Of a DNA stretch of 64,000 nucleotides, positions 21,105 through 30,844 are shown in pieces. Position numbers and translations under genes: made by a program. How positions within the stretch are numbered: the first letter of the stretch is position 1; each line of letters opens with the position of its first letter. Origin of the DNA: Levilactobacillus yonginensis (GTDB taxonomy: Bacteria > Bacillota > Bacilli > Lactobacillales > Lactobacillaceae); contig NZ_RHNO01000008.1 in the NCBI RefSeq assembly GCF_003946265.1, positions 31,134 through 95,133 of the forward strand, read 5' to 3'. Below the pieces are notes generated by a model. The model saw only the letters and a list, made by a program, of their open reading frames with translations, did not search any database and was not told where the DNA came from.

Positions 21105-21295
21105 GGGTTTTCGCTGAATTTCTCGAATCTTTTTGTGAAATCGCTGACCGAATTGACCTCGATCAAGACATGAAATTCAGTGAAAATTATTTTAAATTGT
21201 CTGATAATGCTAAGCTAATCCCGTATTTAGATCAAAATGGAAGTGTTCTGCCCTACTGGACAACTATTCCCAAATTAACCACCCATGACGATTAG
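21086..21295 (+). pseudogene. C-terminal gene remnant without a start codon
   Basis: Plus-strand frame with protein-like composition (EFLESFCEIADRIDLDQDM...LPYWTTIPKLTTHDD) ending at TAG 21293-21295. It has no credible start or ribosome binding site: an in-frame stop lies at 21083 and the only ATG begins 42 codons before the stop. It also runs across the S10 promoter on the other strand. It reads like the tail of a gene left after a rearrangement; the family is not recognised. Confidence 0.4.
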
Positions 21296-21339
21296 CTCTC
21301 GCAAGCCGTTGTCTATCTTAGCACGTCTAGCCGCCAGAT

Positions 21340-21388
21340 ACAAAAGAAAATAGAGAGAATCATCAATATAATGGTAGATTCTCTCTAT
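21340..21388 (-). terminator. Terminator after the MATE gene
   Basis: Perfect 12-bp stem ATAGAGAGAATC/GATTCTCTCTAT (21350-21361 with 21377-21388) followed on the minus strand by TTTTCTTTTG. Confidence 0.85.
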
Positions 21389-21430
21389 CTAATCACAACA
21401 TTTTCACTCTCAATCCCTGTTATATCAAGC

Positions 21431-22765
21431 TTATCGGGCTGATTTAGCTTGCTTAAAAATTCCTCGAGCTAATAACCACCCTAAGCCACAGGTCAAGACG
21501 TCTGCAGCTGGTTGTGCCCAGATAATCCCGTGATACCCTAACAATGCCGCACCAGCGACAATCATCACGTAAAAGACCACGCCTTGCCGAGCAATCGACA
21601 TGATTAAAGCGCCCCCTGCCTTCCCTGTACTCTGGAAGACCGTCGTATAGACTAACACGGCCCCCACAAATGGTGTGGTCGCCAGGAAAGCCCGCAGCAT
21701 ATACGTACCTGCAGTGATAACGGCGGCGTCATGGAGGAAAAGCCCAATGATTTGCGGGGCAAAGATCATCAACACTGCTGCGAGGATCAGTGCGTAGCCC
21801 ACCTCTACCAACAGGTCGAAGCGCAAAATCTTCCTAAACCGCTGCATATTCTTTGCACCAAACGTATACCCAATCAGGGGTTGTGCGCCAAAAGCAAAGC
21901 CAACCATGACTAACATAACAATCATGTACACCTTTAGCACAATTCCCATTGCGGCAACTCGAGTCGGTCCATAAGCTATCAGATAACGATTCAGCACTGC
22001 TGTCCCAAAGGCCTGCATCAAGTTCGTAATCGATCCGGGTATGCCGATAAACAACACCTGCTTAACCAGATCACGATTAAGTCGGCTGAGACGAACATCT
22101 ACCGAGATAACATGACAGTAATGCTTTGTCAGGAAAACGAGGAGTCCAGCTGATAAGCTATACCCAATCACGGTGGCTAGCGCTGCACCGGCGGCCCCCA
22201 TACCCATTGGAAAGATAAGAATTGGGTCTAAGATAATGGTGAGCACCGTCCCCACCATGGTGCCGACCATTGATTGTGTCGCAAACCCCTCAGTCCGAAT
22301 CAGATTTCCCGGCACGATCGACACGATGATGGGCATTGCGCCAACTGCCATAATCTGATAAAACTGTTTCGCATACGCGTACGTTGCCGGCGTCGCCCCT
22401 AACAGGTTTAACACTGGACGGGTTGCTGCCAATAACACAACTGTTGTGCCTAATCCCACCACAACGGCTCCATACAGACAAAAACTGCTGACACGACTCC
22501 CGACTTGATAAGCTTTCTCCCCCAACAACCGGGAAATCAGAGAGCTTCCGCCTAAACCAAAGATATCACCAATGGCAATCAAGAACGAAAATAACGGCGT
22601 ACACAGTGCCACCCCAGCAACCAAACTTGTATTCTGGGTTTGTGACACAAAATACGTGTCTGCCAGATTATAAATCATACTTGCCACCATGCTCAAGACG
22701 ACTGGCAGCGCCAGCTTGAAATATGCATGGGGAATTGAGGTCCGTTCAAATAACTCTTCCATCAC
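21431..22765 (-). CDS. MATE family multidrug/Na+ antiporter (MepA-like)
   Basis: 444-residue membrane protein with about 12 hydrophobic helices arranged as two similar halves. The N-terminus (IPHAYFKLALPVVLSMVASMIYNLADTYFVSQ) matches the MepA/DinF side of the MATE family, cation-driven exporters of organic compounds. It stands alone between the fusA terminator and its own terminator. A promoter with TATAAT near 22812 and a weak -35 (CTGACT, 18 bp) lies upstream. The substrate cannot be told from sequence. Confidence 0.92.
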   Translation of the reverse strand: MMEELFERTSIPHAYFKLALPVVLSMVASMIYNLADTYFVSQTQNTSLVAGVALCTPLFSFLIAIGDIFGLGGSSLISRLLGEKAYQVGSRVSSFCLYGAVVVGLGTTVVLLAATRPVLNLLGATPATYAYAKQFYQIMAVGAMPIIVSIVPGNLIRTEGFATQSMVGTMVGTVLTIILDPILIFPMGMGAAGAALATVIGYSLSAGLLVFLTKHYCHVISVDVRLSRLNRDLVKQVLFIGIPGSITNLMQAFGTAVLNRYLIAYGPTRVAAMGIVLKVYMIVMLVMVGFAFGAQPLIGYTFGAKNMQRFRKILRFDLLVEVGYALILAAVLMIFAPQIIGLFLHDAAVITAGTYMLRAFLATTPFVGAVLVYTTVFQSTGKAGGALIMSIARQGVVFYVMIVAGAALLGYHGIIWAQPAADVLTCGLGWLLARGIFKQAKSAR

Positions 22766-22855
22766 TTATCATCCAACTTTCAACTCGTAAAAATAACTGC
22801 ATGAATCATTATACGCGTTCCTCTCAAGCTTAGTCAGAAGAAATTCAGCTAAAAT

Positions 22856-22902
22856 GGTCAAAAAAAAACGCCCCACTACCGAAGTAGCGAGACGTTTCAA
22901 TT
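22856..22902 (-). terminator. Terminator after fusA
   Basis: Minus strand AACGTCTCGCTAC-TTCG-GTAGTGGGGCGTT followed by a T-run; ends the rpsL-rpsG-fusA transcript. Confidence 0.88.
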
Positions 22903-22919
22903 TTTAAAGAATGACAACT

Positions 22920-25019
22920 CTAGTCTTCGACTGGAGTACCGCCGTTCTTCTTGATAATGTCAGCTTGAACACTCTTAGGCGTTGGTTCGTAGTGATCAAA
23001 CGTCATGGTGAAGGTACCACGACCTTGTGATGCAGAACGTAACGTCGTAGCGTAACCGAACATTTCGGATAACGGAACGTAAGAGTGAATCATTTGTGCG
23101 TTACCACGTGCTTCCATACCATCGACCTTACCACGACGTGCGGTAACTTGGCCCATGATATCACCCATGTATTCTTCAGGAACCAAGATATCAACCTTCA
23201 TGATTGGTTCAAGAATAACGGGACCAGCAGAGTGGACAGCCTTACGTAAAGCCAATGATGCGGCAACCTTGAAGGCTGCTTCACTAGAATCGACTTCATG
23301 GTAGCTACCATCGTATAACTTAGCCTTAACATCGACCAATGGGTAACCGGCTAATACACCGTTTGCCATGGCTTCTTGCAGACCTTGGTCAACTGAAGGG
23401 ATAAATTCACGAGGAACAACCCCACCAACGATAGCGTCTTCGAATTCGTAGCCCTTACCACGTTCGTTAGGGGTAAATTCAATCCAAACGTCACCATATT
23501 GACCTTTACCACCAGATTGACGAACAAACTTACCTTGGACCTTAGTTGGCTTCGTGAATGCTTCACGGTAGGCAACTTGAGGAGCACCAATGTTTGCTTC
23601 AACCTTAAATTCACGCTTCATCCGGTCAATGATGATGTCCAAGTGAAGTTCACCCATTCCGGCAATCAGAGTTTCACCAGTTTCAGGGTTAGTTTCAGCC
23701 TTGAAAGTTGGGTCTTCTTCAGAAAGCTTTTGTAAGGCGTTGTTCATCTTATCTTGGTCAGCCTTCGTCTTTGGTTCAACGGCAACCTGGATAACTGGAT
23801 CTGGGAAGTTCATTGATTCCAAATGTAATGGGTGATCAGGATCAGTCAAAGAGTCACCAGTAGTGGTGTTCTTCAAACCAATGGCCCCGGCGATATCACC
23901 GGAGAAGACTTCTGGAATTTCTTGACGGTGATTTGAATGCATTTGCAGCAAACGACCAACACGTTCACGCTTGTCCTTCGTAGCGTTAAGTACGTAAGAA
24001 CCAGATTCCAGAGTACCGGAGTAAACCCGGATGTAAGTTAAACGACCAACGAATGGGTCGGTAGCAACCTTGAAAGCCAAGGCAGCAAATGGATCATCAT
24101 CGTTAGCACGTAAAGTAACGGCTTCGTCAGTGTCAGGAACAGTGGCGTTGTATGGCTTAACATCCAATGGGGATGGTAAGTAGTCAACAACGGCGTCCAT
24201 CAACATTTGAACACCCTTATCTTTGAAGGCAGAACCAGCAAAGACAGGGAACATGTCCAAACGTAAAGTGGCACGACGGATAGCAGCCTTCAGTTCCTCT
24301 TTGGAGATTTCTTCCCCTTCAAGGTACTTTTCCATGATTTCATCATCAACGTCAGCGACGCTTTCGATGATGCCTTCATGACGCTTCTTAGCTTCTTCCA
24401 GCATGTCTGCAGGAATATCAACAGTGTCCCATGAGGAACCCAGTTCATCCTTGTCGTAGACGTATGCCTTCATTTCGATTAAGTCAACAACACCGGCGAA
24501 ATCATCTTCGGCACCAATAGCCATTTGCAATGCAACAGCATTAGCTTGGAGACGTTCGTGGATGGAGTTTACTGAGAAGTCGAAGTCGGCACCCAGCTTA
24601 TCCATTTTGTTAACGAAAACGATACGGGGAACATCGAAGTCTGAGGCTTGACGCCAAACAGTTTCGGTTTGAGGTTCAACACCGGCTTGACCGTCTAAGA
24701 CGGTAACGGCACCATCAAGCACACGCAGGGAACGTTCAACTTCAACAGTGAAGTCAACGTGTCCTGGGGTGTCGATGATGTTGATCCGGTGTTGCTTCCA
24801 TTCGGCCGTGGTAGCGGCAGAAGTGATCGTAATACCCCGTTCTTGTTCTTGTTCCATCCAGTCCATTTGTGAAGCCCCATCATGGGTTTCACCAATCTTA
24901 TGGATTTTACCAGTATAATACAGGATACGCTCAGTAGTCGTCGTCTTACCGGCATCGATGTGAGCCATGATACCGATGTTACGCGTCTTTTCAAGCGGAA
25001 ATTCACGAGTATTAGCCAT
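22920..25019 (-). CDS. fusA: Elongation factor G
   Basis: Ribosomal translocase GTPase, 699 residues. G1 AHIDAGKTT (19-27), [11 protein letters not shown] switch region, DTPGHVDF and NKMDK are all present, followed by domains II-V. Located after rpsG in the str operon; the usual tufA is not adjacent. The gap before it contains hairpins and an extended -10 promoter. Confidence 0.98.
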   Translation of the reverse strand: MANTREFPLEKTRNIGIMAHIDAGKTTTTERILYYTGKIHKIGETHDGASQMDWMEQEQERGITITSAATTAEWKQHRINIIDTPGHVDFTVEVERSLRVLDGAVTVLDGQAGVEPQTETVWRQASDFDVPRIVFVNKMDKLGADFDFSVNSIHERLQANAVALQMAIGAEDDFAGVVDLIEMKAYVYDKDELGSSWDTVDIPADMLEEAKKRHEGIIESVADVDDEIMEKYLEGEEISKEELKAAIRRATLRLDMFPVFAGSAFKDKGVQMLMDAVVDYLPSPLDVKPYNATVPDTDEAVTLRANDDDPFAALAFKVATDPFVGRLTYIRVYSGTLESGSYVLNATKDKRERVGRLLQMHSNHRQEIPEVFSGDIAGAIGLKNTTTGDSLTDPDHPLHLESMNFPDPVIQVAVEPKTKADQDKMNNALQKLSEEDPTFKAETNPETGETLIAGMGELHLDIIIDRMKREFKVEANIGAPQVAYREAFTKPTKVQGKFVRQSGGKGQYGDVWIEFTPNERGKGYEFEDAIVGGVVPREFIPSVDQGLQEAMANGVLAGYPLVDVKAKLYDGSYHEVDSSEAAFKVAASLALRKAVHSAGPVILEPIMKVDILVPEEYMGDIMGQVTARRGKVDGMEARGNAQMIHSYVPLSEMFGYATTLRSASQGRGTFTMTFDHYEPTPKSVQADIIKKNGGTPVED

Positions 25020-25208
25020 GATTAATGTGTAACTCCTCTCAACTTGATCGTAGATTGTGCCAAAAGGTGGCCACTAACATCAAAAATTGATTTTAGTCGC
25101 CACCTCTCAATTAAAGGATTGCTCCCTTAAGTCAGAGACGGGAGCATCCAAAGACACTCTGCTCTAACATTGTATCACGCTGCTGGCAATGCAGCATGAT
25201 AACTGCTT
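25020..25208 (-). promoter_or_regulatory. rpsG-fusA spacer with promoter and two hairpins
   Basis: Minus strand: extended -10 TGATACAAT (TATA-like box at 25169-25174), then GGATGCTCCC...GGGAGCAATCC (near 25112-25150), then GGTGGCGACTAAAATCA...TGTTAGTGGCCACC (about 25065-25108) followed by TTTT. The second hairpin resembles a leaky terminator, so fusA may be partly uncoupled from rpsLG. Confidence 0.5.
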
Positions 25209-25679
25209 TTACCAGCGGTAATGAGCGAAGGCACGGTTAGCATCAGCCATCCGGTGCGTATCTTCACGCTTCTTAACAGCAGCACCTGTGTTGTTGGCAG
25301 CATCCATGATTTCGCGGGCAAGCCGGTCAACCATAGTGTGTTCGCCACGAAGGCGAGAGTACTGCACGATCCAACGCAAACCTAAAGTAGTCCGACGGTC
25401 AGGACGAACTTCGATTGGAACTTGGTAGTTTGACCCACCAACACGCCGAGCCTTAACTTCCAAGACTGGCATTACGTTCTTCATTGCTTCTTCGAAGACT
25501 TCCACTGGATCGTTACCAGTTTCGTTCTTAATGATGTCAAATGCACCATAAATGATTTTAGTTGAAGTACCACGTTTCCCATCCATCATCGTGTGGTTGA
25601 TCAGACGAGTGACCAACTTTGAATTGTAAATTGGATCAGGAAGGACTTCACGCTTTTGTACGTTTCCTTTTCTAGGCAT
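25209..25679 (-). CDS. rpsG: 30S ribosomal protein S7
   Basis: 156 residues from the ATG at 25679 ([16 protein letters not shown]), the family's standard start, with AAGGAGG upstream. The frame continues upstream to 25733 without conserved text. Head-assembly protein and known translational regulator of str operons. Confidence 0.97.
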   Translation of the reverse strand: MPRKGNVQKREVLPDPIYNSKLVTRLINHTMMDGKRGTSTKIIYGAFDIIKNETGNDPVEVFEEAMKNVMPVLEVKARRVGGSNYQVPIEVRPDRRTTLGLRWIVQYSRLRGEHTMVDRLAREIMDAANNTGAAVKKREDTHRMADANRAFAHYRW

Positions 25680-25757
25680 TGTTAATATCCTCCTTGAAAT
25701 GCTGTTACGGGGTGTTTGACGGAATCCGTGCAAACGCCCCTACTTTTTAGTCTCGGT

Positions 25758-26171
25758 CTAGCCCTTAGGCTTCTTAGTCCCGTACTTGGAACGACCTTGA
25801 CGACGGTCAGTAACCCCGGCAGTATCGAGCGCACCACGGATAACATGGTAACGAACCCCAGGTAAATCCTTAACCCGGCCGCCCCGGATAAGCACAACAC
25901 TATGTTCTTGAAGGTTGTGGCCAATACCAGGGATGTAAGCAGTCACTTCAATTAAGTTTGACAACCGCACACGTGCATATTTCCGTAAAGCTGAGTTAGG
26001 CTTCTTTGGTGTCATGGTACCGACACGAGTAGCAACCCCACGCTTTTGTGGAGCTGGATTCTTAACTTGAGCTTTTTTGAAACTGTTATACCCGTAGTTT
26101 AAAGCTGGGGCATCTGATTTAGAACTTTTAGATTTACGACCTTTACGCACCAATTGGTTGATAGTAGGCAT
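25758..26171 (-). CDS. rpsL: 30S ribosomal protein S12
   Basis: 137 residues. Decoding-centre loops [17 protein letters not shown] and [12 protein letters not shown] are wild-type (Lys in both streptomycin-relevant positions). Heads the rpsL-rpsG-fusA group behind a long leader. Confidence 0.98.
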   Translation of the reverse strand: MPTINQLVRKGRKSKSSKSDAPALNYGYNSFKKAQVKNPAPQKRGVATRVGTMTPKKPNSALRKYARVRLSNLIEVTAYIPGIGHNLQEHSVVLIRGGRVKDLPGVRYHVIRGALDTAGVTDRRQGRSKYGTKKPKG

Positions 26172-26189
26172 CTAAATAGTCCTCCTTTC

Positions 26190-26344
26190 CTATAGTCATC
26201 TAGAGTTTAAGTCCACACATCCAGGTGGTTCATTTTTCTTGAAAGAAAAAAGCCACCCAGACGGGGGTTCAATTGAAGTGTCCTCCCCGCCGTCAGTCAG
26301 CATGTCTGGTAGTGAATACCCGAGACCTGTCTGCGAAAAGCACC
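26190..26344 (-). promoter_or_regulatory. str operon leader with attenuator-like hairpins
   Basis: The 5' leader holds GACGGCGGGG...CCCCCGTC (about 26258-26303), followed by TGGGTGGCTTTTTTC. The segment CTGGGTGG can also pair with CCACCTGG further downstream (near 26218-26225), enclosing the T-run. Two mutually exclusive folds are therefore possible. Regulation by S7/S12 or by attenuation is inference. Confidence 0.5.
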
Positions 26345-26350
26345 TTTAAT

Positions 26351-26379
26351 AGAATACCATGCCACAAATAGCATGTCAA
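26351..26379 (-). promoter_or_regulatory. rpsL operon promoter
   Basis: TTGACA (26374-26379), 17 bp spacer, TATTCT (26351-26356) preceded by TGG; near-consensus. Confidence 0.88.
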
Positions 26380-26449
26380 CAAGCCCAACGGCAATTTCCC
26401 ACAAACATTTAGGGTTTCTTGACGTAGTTAGTCTATGAGGTGATTGAAA

Positions 26450-27094
26450 ATGACGTTTATCCTGTTTATTTATGGTGCCTGTCTGGGGTCTTTTCTCGGG
26501 GCCATGGCCGACCGATACGTGACTGGTGAATCCCCACTCTTCCCGCCATCACACTGTGCAACTTGTTCTACTCGCTTAGTCCCTTGGCAAATGGTGCCCA
26601 TTTTGAGCTACCTGCTGTTACGCGGTCGTTGTGGGTACTGCCAAGCGGCCATCTCACCAACCACCCTACTCATAGAAGGAACTGCGGCAATTTCACTAAC
26701 GACCTGGACACCTACATTGACCCTCCCCCTTCTATGGTTGGGTCTTTGGGCATTTGCCGCTCTATGTGACGCACAAACTCAAACCTTTCCCGGCTGGCTG
26801 AGTTGGGCCGCCCTTGGGATTAGCTTAATTAGTCAGCCTTGGTCGATCATCTTATTGGCCACTAGCCTATTTGGCCTGATTCGTTGGTTGTGGCCCCACT
26901 GGTCTCACCCCTGGATCGGTGATGGCGACTTGGAAATGATGCTTGGCTACTGGGTAATCTTCGGGAGCTTATCAACGGCTCACTGGTTACTAATAGCCTG
27001 TGGATTAGCGCTACTGCTTGTTCGTACTCATACCAGCTTAGCTTTCTTACCCTATCTCACGATGAGTGCGCTTGCCTGCTGGCTATGGCCTTAG
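26450..27094 (+). CDS. comC: Prepilin peptidase (A24), ComC-type
   Basis: Membrane aspartyl protease that removes leader peptides from type IV-like pilins, here probably the competence pseudopilus. 214 residues; MTFILFIYGACLGSFLGAMADR is the typical N-terminus. Two CxxC pairs (36/39 and 61/64) and the catalytic acid regions CDAQTQ (Asp 107) and GDGDLEM (Asp 160) are visible, the latter close to the family GxGD. The ATG at 26450 has GAGGTG seven bases before; a TTG at 26444 is too close to that site. It stands alone on the plus strand between rpsL and rpoC. Confidence 0.88.
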   Translation: MTFILFIYGACLGSFLGAMADRYVTGESPLFPPSHCATCSTRLVPWQMVPILSYLLLRGRCGYCQAAISPTTLLIEGTAAISLTTWTPTLTLPLLWLGLWAFAALCDAQTQTFPGWLSWAALGISLISQPWSIILLATSLFGLIRWLWPHWSHPWIGDGDLEMMLGYWVIFGSLSTAHWLLIACGLALLLVRTHTSLAFLPYLTMSALACWLWP

Positions 27095-27117
27095 CTACCT
27101 CTCAGCTCTAAAATAAC

Positions 27118-27152
27118 ACAAAAAAAGGATCCACCATCTCTGGCAGATCCCG
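27118..27152 (-). terminator. Terminator after rpoC
   Basis: Minus strand GGATCTGCCA...TGGTGGATCC with a run of seven T. Confidence 0.85.
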
Positions 27153-27175
27153 TAACTCAGACAACCTAGCTGTCA

Positions 27176-30100
27176 CTAAGCCTGTGAGTCTTCTTGCATT
27201 TGTTTTTCTAAGTCGCTGATAGAGTAGACGCCTTCGGTTGACGTACCGCCAACTTCCTTGGGCTTGATCTGACGGTAATCTGGCATCCCAGTCCCGGCAG
27301 GAATAATCTTCCCAATAATAACGTTTTCCTTCAAACCAACCAGTGGATCGTTCTTGCCCCGAATAGCAGCATCGGTCAAGACACGCGTCGTTTCCTGGAA
27401 GGATGCGGCTGACAAGAAACTGTTCGTTTCCAAGGCAGCCTTGGTAATCCCCAAGATAACTGGGCGTGCGGTAGCGGCAATGCCACCATCGATCAGAGTC
27501 TGGTAGTTAGCACGACGGAAGTCTTGAATATCCATCAAGGTACCAGGCAGAACGTCGGTATCACCCGGATCCATGATCCGAACTTTACGCAACATCTGAC
27601 GAACCATGATTTCAACGTGCTTATCACTGATAGCAACACCTTGCATCCGGTAAACCCGTTGTACTTCACCTAAGATGTAAGTTTCAGTTGATAAGACATC
27701 ACGAACCCGGAGCATTTCCTTAGGATCAACAGACCCATAGTTCAATGCAGAACCACGGTGGATGAAGTCACCTTCGCTGACCCGCATACGGGCAGTGATT
27801 GGTAACGTGTAAGTCCGCGTATCGGCCTCACCCTTAATCGTGATTTCCTTCGTCCGTTCAGCTGGGTTTTCTTCGATTGATTCAACCGACCCAGTAACTT
27901 CAGTAATTTCAGCTTTACCTTTAGGGTTCCGAGATTCAAATAATTCTTGAACACGAGGAAGCCCTTGGGTAATATCTTCGTTCCCGGCAACACCACCGGT
28001 ATGGAAGTTACGCATGGTCAGCTGGGTACCCGGTTCACCGATTGATTGTGCGGCAACAGTCCCGACAGCTTCACCAACTTCAACTTCGTCACCAGTAGCC
28101 ATGTTACGGCCGTAACAATGCTCACAAACCCCATGTTCAGTGTTGCAAGTAAAGGCAGAACGAATGGTAACTTCTTCAACACCAGCATCAACGATCTTTT
28201 GAGCGGTGTCTTCAACGATCATTTGGTTCTTAGGAACGATCACATCGCCAGTTTCTGGGTCAGTGACGGTCTTTTGGGTATAACGCCCTAAGATCCGGTC
28301 GTACAATGGTTCGATCATTTCGTTACCATCAGTGATGGCACGAATCTTCAAACCACGGTCAGTCCCACAATCCTTTTCCCGAATGATAACGTCTTGCGCA
28401 ACATCGACCAACCGCCGAGTCAGGTAACCTGAGTTGGCAGTCTTCAAGGCCGTATCGGTCATCCCTTTACGAGCCCCATGGGTCGAAATGAACATTTCCA
28501 TCACTGACAGGCCTTCACGGAAGTTAGACGTGATAGGCAGCTCCATGATGTCACCACTAGGAGCGGCCATCAGTCCACGCATACCAGCAAGTTGCGTAAA
28601 GTTAGAAATGTTCCCCCGGGCACCAGAATCACTCATCATAAAGATAGGGTTCTGTTGCTCGAAACTGTGAATCAAAGCGTTTTGAATGTCATCCTTGGCA
28701 TCGTTCCAGATACCAATGACCCGTTCGTAACGTTCGTGGTCGGTAATCAACCCACGACGGAATTGCTTCGTTACCGTTGCAACCTGTTTGTGGGCAGCAT
28801 CGATAATTTCAGGCTTTTCCTTCAAGTCGGTAACATCGACCATCCCAACCGTTAACCCAGACTTCGTGGATTCGTCGTAACCCAAATCCTTGATCCGGTC
28901 CAACAACTTAGAGGTTTCAGTAACCTTGTATTGTTGGTAAACGGCCGCGATAATGTCGGACAAGAAGCCCTTCTTGAATGGGCCAACTAATTCAGCATTT
29001 TGCAGGTAATCATGAATGTCCTCACCTGGTTCCAAGAAGTACTTGTCTGGAACGTAACCGTTCAAGTTCGTACTAGTTGGTTCGTTCAGGTATGGGAATG
29101 ACTTAGGCAGGATGTTGTTAAAAATCAGCTTCCCAACGGTCGTCATCATGATTTTGCTCCGTTGTTCATCGGTAAATGGCTTGTCTGTCATGCCGGAGAC
29201 TTGAACCCCGACCCGAGTGTGCCAGTGAACTAAACCATTCCGGTAAGCCAGAACTGCTTCGTCTAAGTCGGTAAAGATCATGCCTTCACCTTCACGAGCA
29301 GCTTCTTCCATCGTCAGGTAGTAGTTCCCGATAACCATATCTTGAGAAGGCGCAACAACTGGCTTACCACTGGCAGGTGCCAAAATATGGTGAGCAGCCA
29401 GCATCAGCAAACGTGCTTCAGCTTGTGCTTCGTCAGATAACGGAACGTGGATGGCCATTTGGTCCCCATCGAAATCGGCGTTGTAAGCTTCACAGGCCAA
29501 TGGGTGAAGACGCATAGCTTTACCACTAACCAGAACGGGTTCAAACGCTTGAATACCCAAACGGTGAAGCGTAGGGGCCCGGTTCAACAGAACAGGGTGT
29601 TCCTTGATGACGTCTTCCAAAACGTTAAAGACATCGTCATCTTCACGATCAATTTGGCGCTTGGCGTTCTTAATGTTAGAAGCCAAGCCACGCGCAACCA
29701 GTTCCTTCATGATGAATGGCCGGAATAATTCCAAAGCCATTGGAACTGGTAAGCCCATTTGGTTGAACTTGAGGGAAGGACCAACGTCAATAACGGAACG
29801 ACCAGAGTAGTCAACCCGCTTCCCTAACAAGTTTTGACGGAACCGTCCTTGCTTCCCTTTCAACATGTGTGAAAGAGACTTCAGTGGACGGTTACCAGGA
29901 CCAGCAACTGGACGGCCACGACGACCGTTATCGATCAAGGCGTCAACGGCTTCTTGAAGCATCCGCTTTTCGTTTTGAACGATGATACCAGGTGCGTTCA
30001 AGTCCAATAAACGCTTCAACCGGCTGTTCCGGTTGATAACCCGCCGGTACAAGTCGTTCAGGTCAGACGTTGCAAAACGTCCACCTTCAAGTTGTACCAT

Positions 30101-30823
30101 TGGCCGTAAATCAGGTGGGATTACCGGAATAGCATCCATTACCATCCATTCAGGACGGTTACCAGATGTCACGAAGGCTTCCAAGATGTCCAAACGACGA
30201 ACGGCACGCGTCCGCTTTTGGCCAGTAGCTTCCTTCAATTCTTCCTTTAATTCCTTAACTTCTTTATCCAGGTCTACTGCCATCAACAATTTCTTAATGG
30301 CTTCGGCACCCATTTCAGCCTTGAAGGCGCCACTACCGTATTCAATCAGCTTGTCACGGTAGTCACGTTCGGAAAGTAATTGCTTCTTTTCGAGCGCAGT
30401 GTCGCCTGGGTCTAAAACAACGTAGGAAGCAAAGTAGATAATTTCTTCCAACGCCCGGGGACTCATATCGAGGACTAAGCCCATCCGACTTGGGATACCC
30501 TTGAAGTACCAGATGTGAGTTACTGGAGCAGCCAATTCGATATGGCCCATCCGTTCCCGACGTACCTTAGAACGGGTAACTTCAACCCCACAACGGTCAC
30601 AAACGACACCCTTGTAGCGAATCCGTTTGTATTTCCCACAGGCACATTCCCAGTCCTTAGTAGGACCGAAAATCCGCTCGTCGAACAGCCCGTCTTTTTC
30701 AGGCTTTAACGTCCGGTAGTTGATGGTTTCAGGCTTTTTAACTTCCCCGTAAGACCAGCTACGGATCTTATCAGGTGAAGCCAGCCCGATCTGCATGCTT
30801 TCGAACTTATTGACATCGACCAA
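27176..30823 (-). CDS. rpoC: DNA-directed RNA polymerase subunit beta'
   Basis: 1215 residues. Zinc-binding CxC...CDRC near residues 60-78, the catalytic [12 protein letters not shown] motif with three Mg-binding Asp, bridge-helix and trigger-loop regions ([11 protein letters not shown]), and a second cysteine set [13 protein letters not shown]. 21 bp after rpoB. Complete and unremarkable. Confidence 0.98.
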   Translation of the reverse strand: MVDVNKFESMQIGLASPDKIRSWSYGEVKKPETINYRTLKPEKDGLFDERIFGPTKDWECACGKYKRIRYKGVVCDRCGVEVTRSKVRRERMGHIELAAPVTHIWYFKGIPSRMGLVLDMSPRALEEIIYFASYVVLDPGDTALEKKQLLSERDYRDKLIEYGSGAFKAEMGAEAIKKLLMAVDLDKEVKELKEELKEATGQKRTRAVRRLDILEAFVTSGNRPEWMVMDAIPVIPPDLRPMVQLEGGRFATSDLNDLYRRVINRNSRLKRLLDLNAPGIIVQNEKRMLQEAVDALIDNGRRGRPVAGPGNRPLKSLSHMLKGKQGRFRQNLLGKRVDYSGRSVIDVGPSLKFNQMGLPVPMALELFRPFIMKELVARGLASNIKNAKRQIDREDDDVFNVLEDVIKEHPVLLNRAPTLHRLGIQAFEPVLVSGKAMRLHPLACEAYNADFDGDQMAIHVPLSDEAQAEARLLMLAAHHILAPASGKPVVAPSQDMVIGNYYLTMEEAAREGEGMIFTDLDEAVLAYRNGLVHWHTRVGVQVSGMTDKPFTDEQRSKIMMTTVGKLIFNNILPKSFPYLNEPTSTNLNGYVPDKYFLEPGEDIHDYLQNAELVGPFKKGFLSDIIAAVYQQYKVTETSKLLDRIKDLGYDESTKSGLTVGMVDVTDLKEKPEIIDAAHKQVATVTKQFRRGLITDHERYERVIGIWNDAKDDIQNALIHSFEQQNPIFMMSDSGARGNISNFTQLAGMRGLMAAPSGDIMELPITSNFREGLSVMEMFISTHGARKGMTDTALKTANSGYLTRRLVDVAQDVIIREKDCGTDRGLKIRAITDGNEMIEPLYDRILGRYTQKTVTDPETGDVIVPKNQMIVEDTAQKIVDAGVEEVTIRSAFTCNTEHGVCEHCYGRNMATGDEVEVGEAVGTVAAQSIGEPGTQLTMRNFHTGGVAGNEDITQGLPRVQELFESRNPKGKAEITEVTGSVESIEENPAERTKEITIKGEADTRTYTLPITARMRVSEGDFIHRGSALNYGSVDPKEMLRVRDVLSTETYILGEVQRVYRMQGVAISDKHVEIMVRQMLRKVRIMDPGDTDVLPGTLMDIQDFRRANYQTLIDGGIAATARPVILGITKAALETNSFLSAASFQETTRVLTDAAIRGKNDPLVGLKENVIIGKIIPAGTGMPDYRQIKPKEVGGTSTEGVYSISDLEKQMQEDSQA

Positions 30824-30844
30824 AGAAGCGACCTCCCTTATTAA

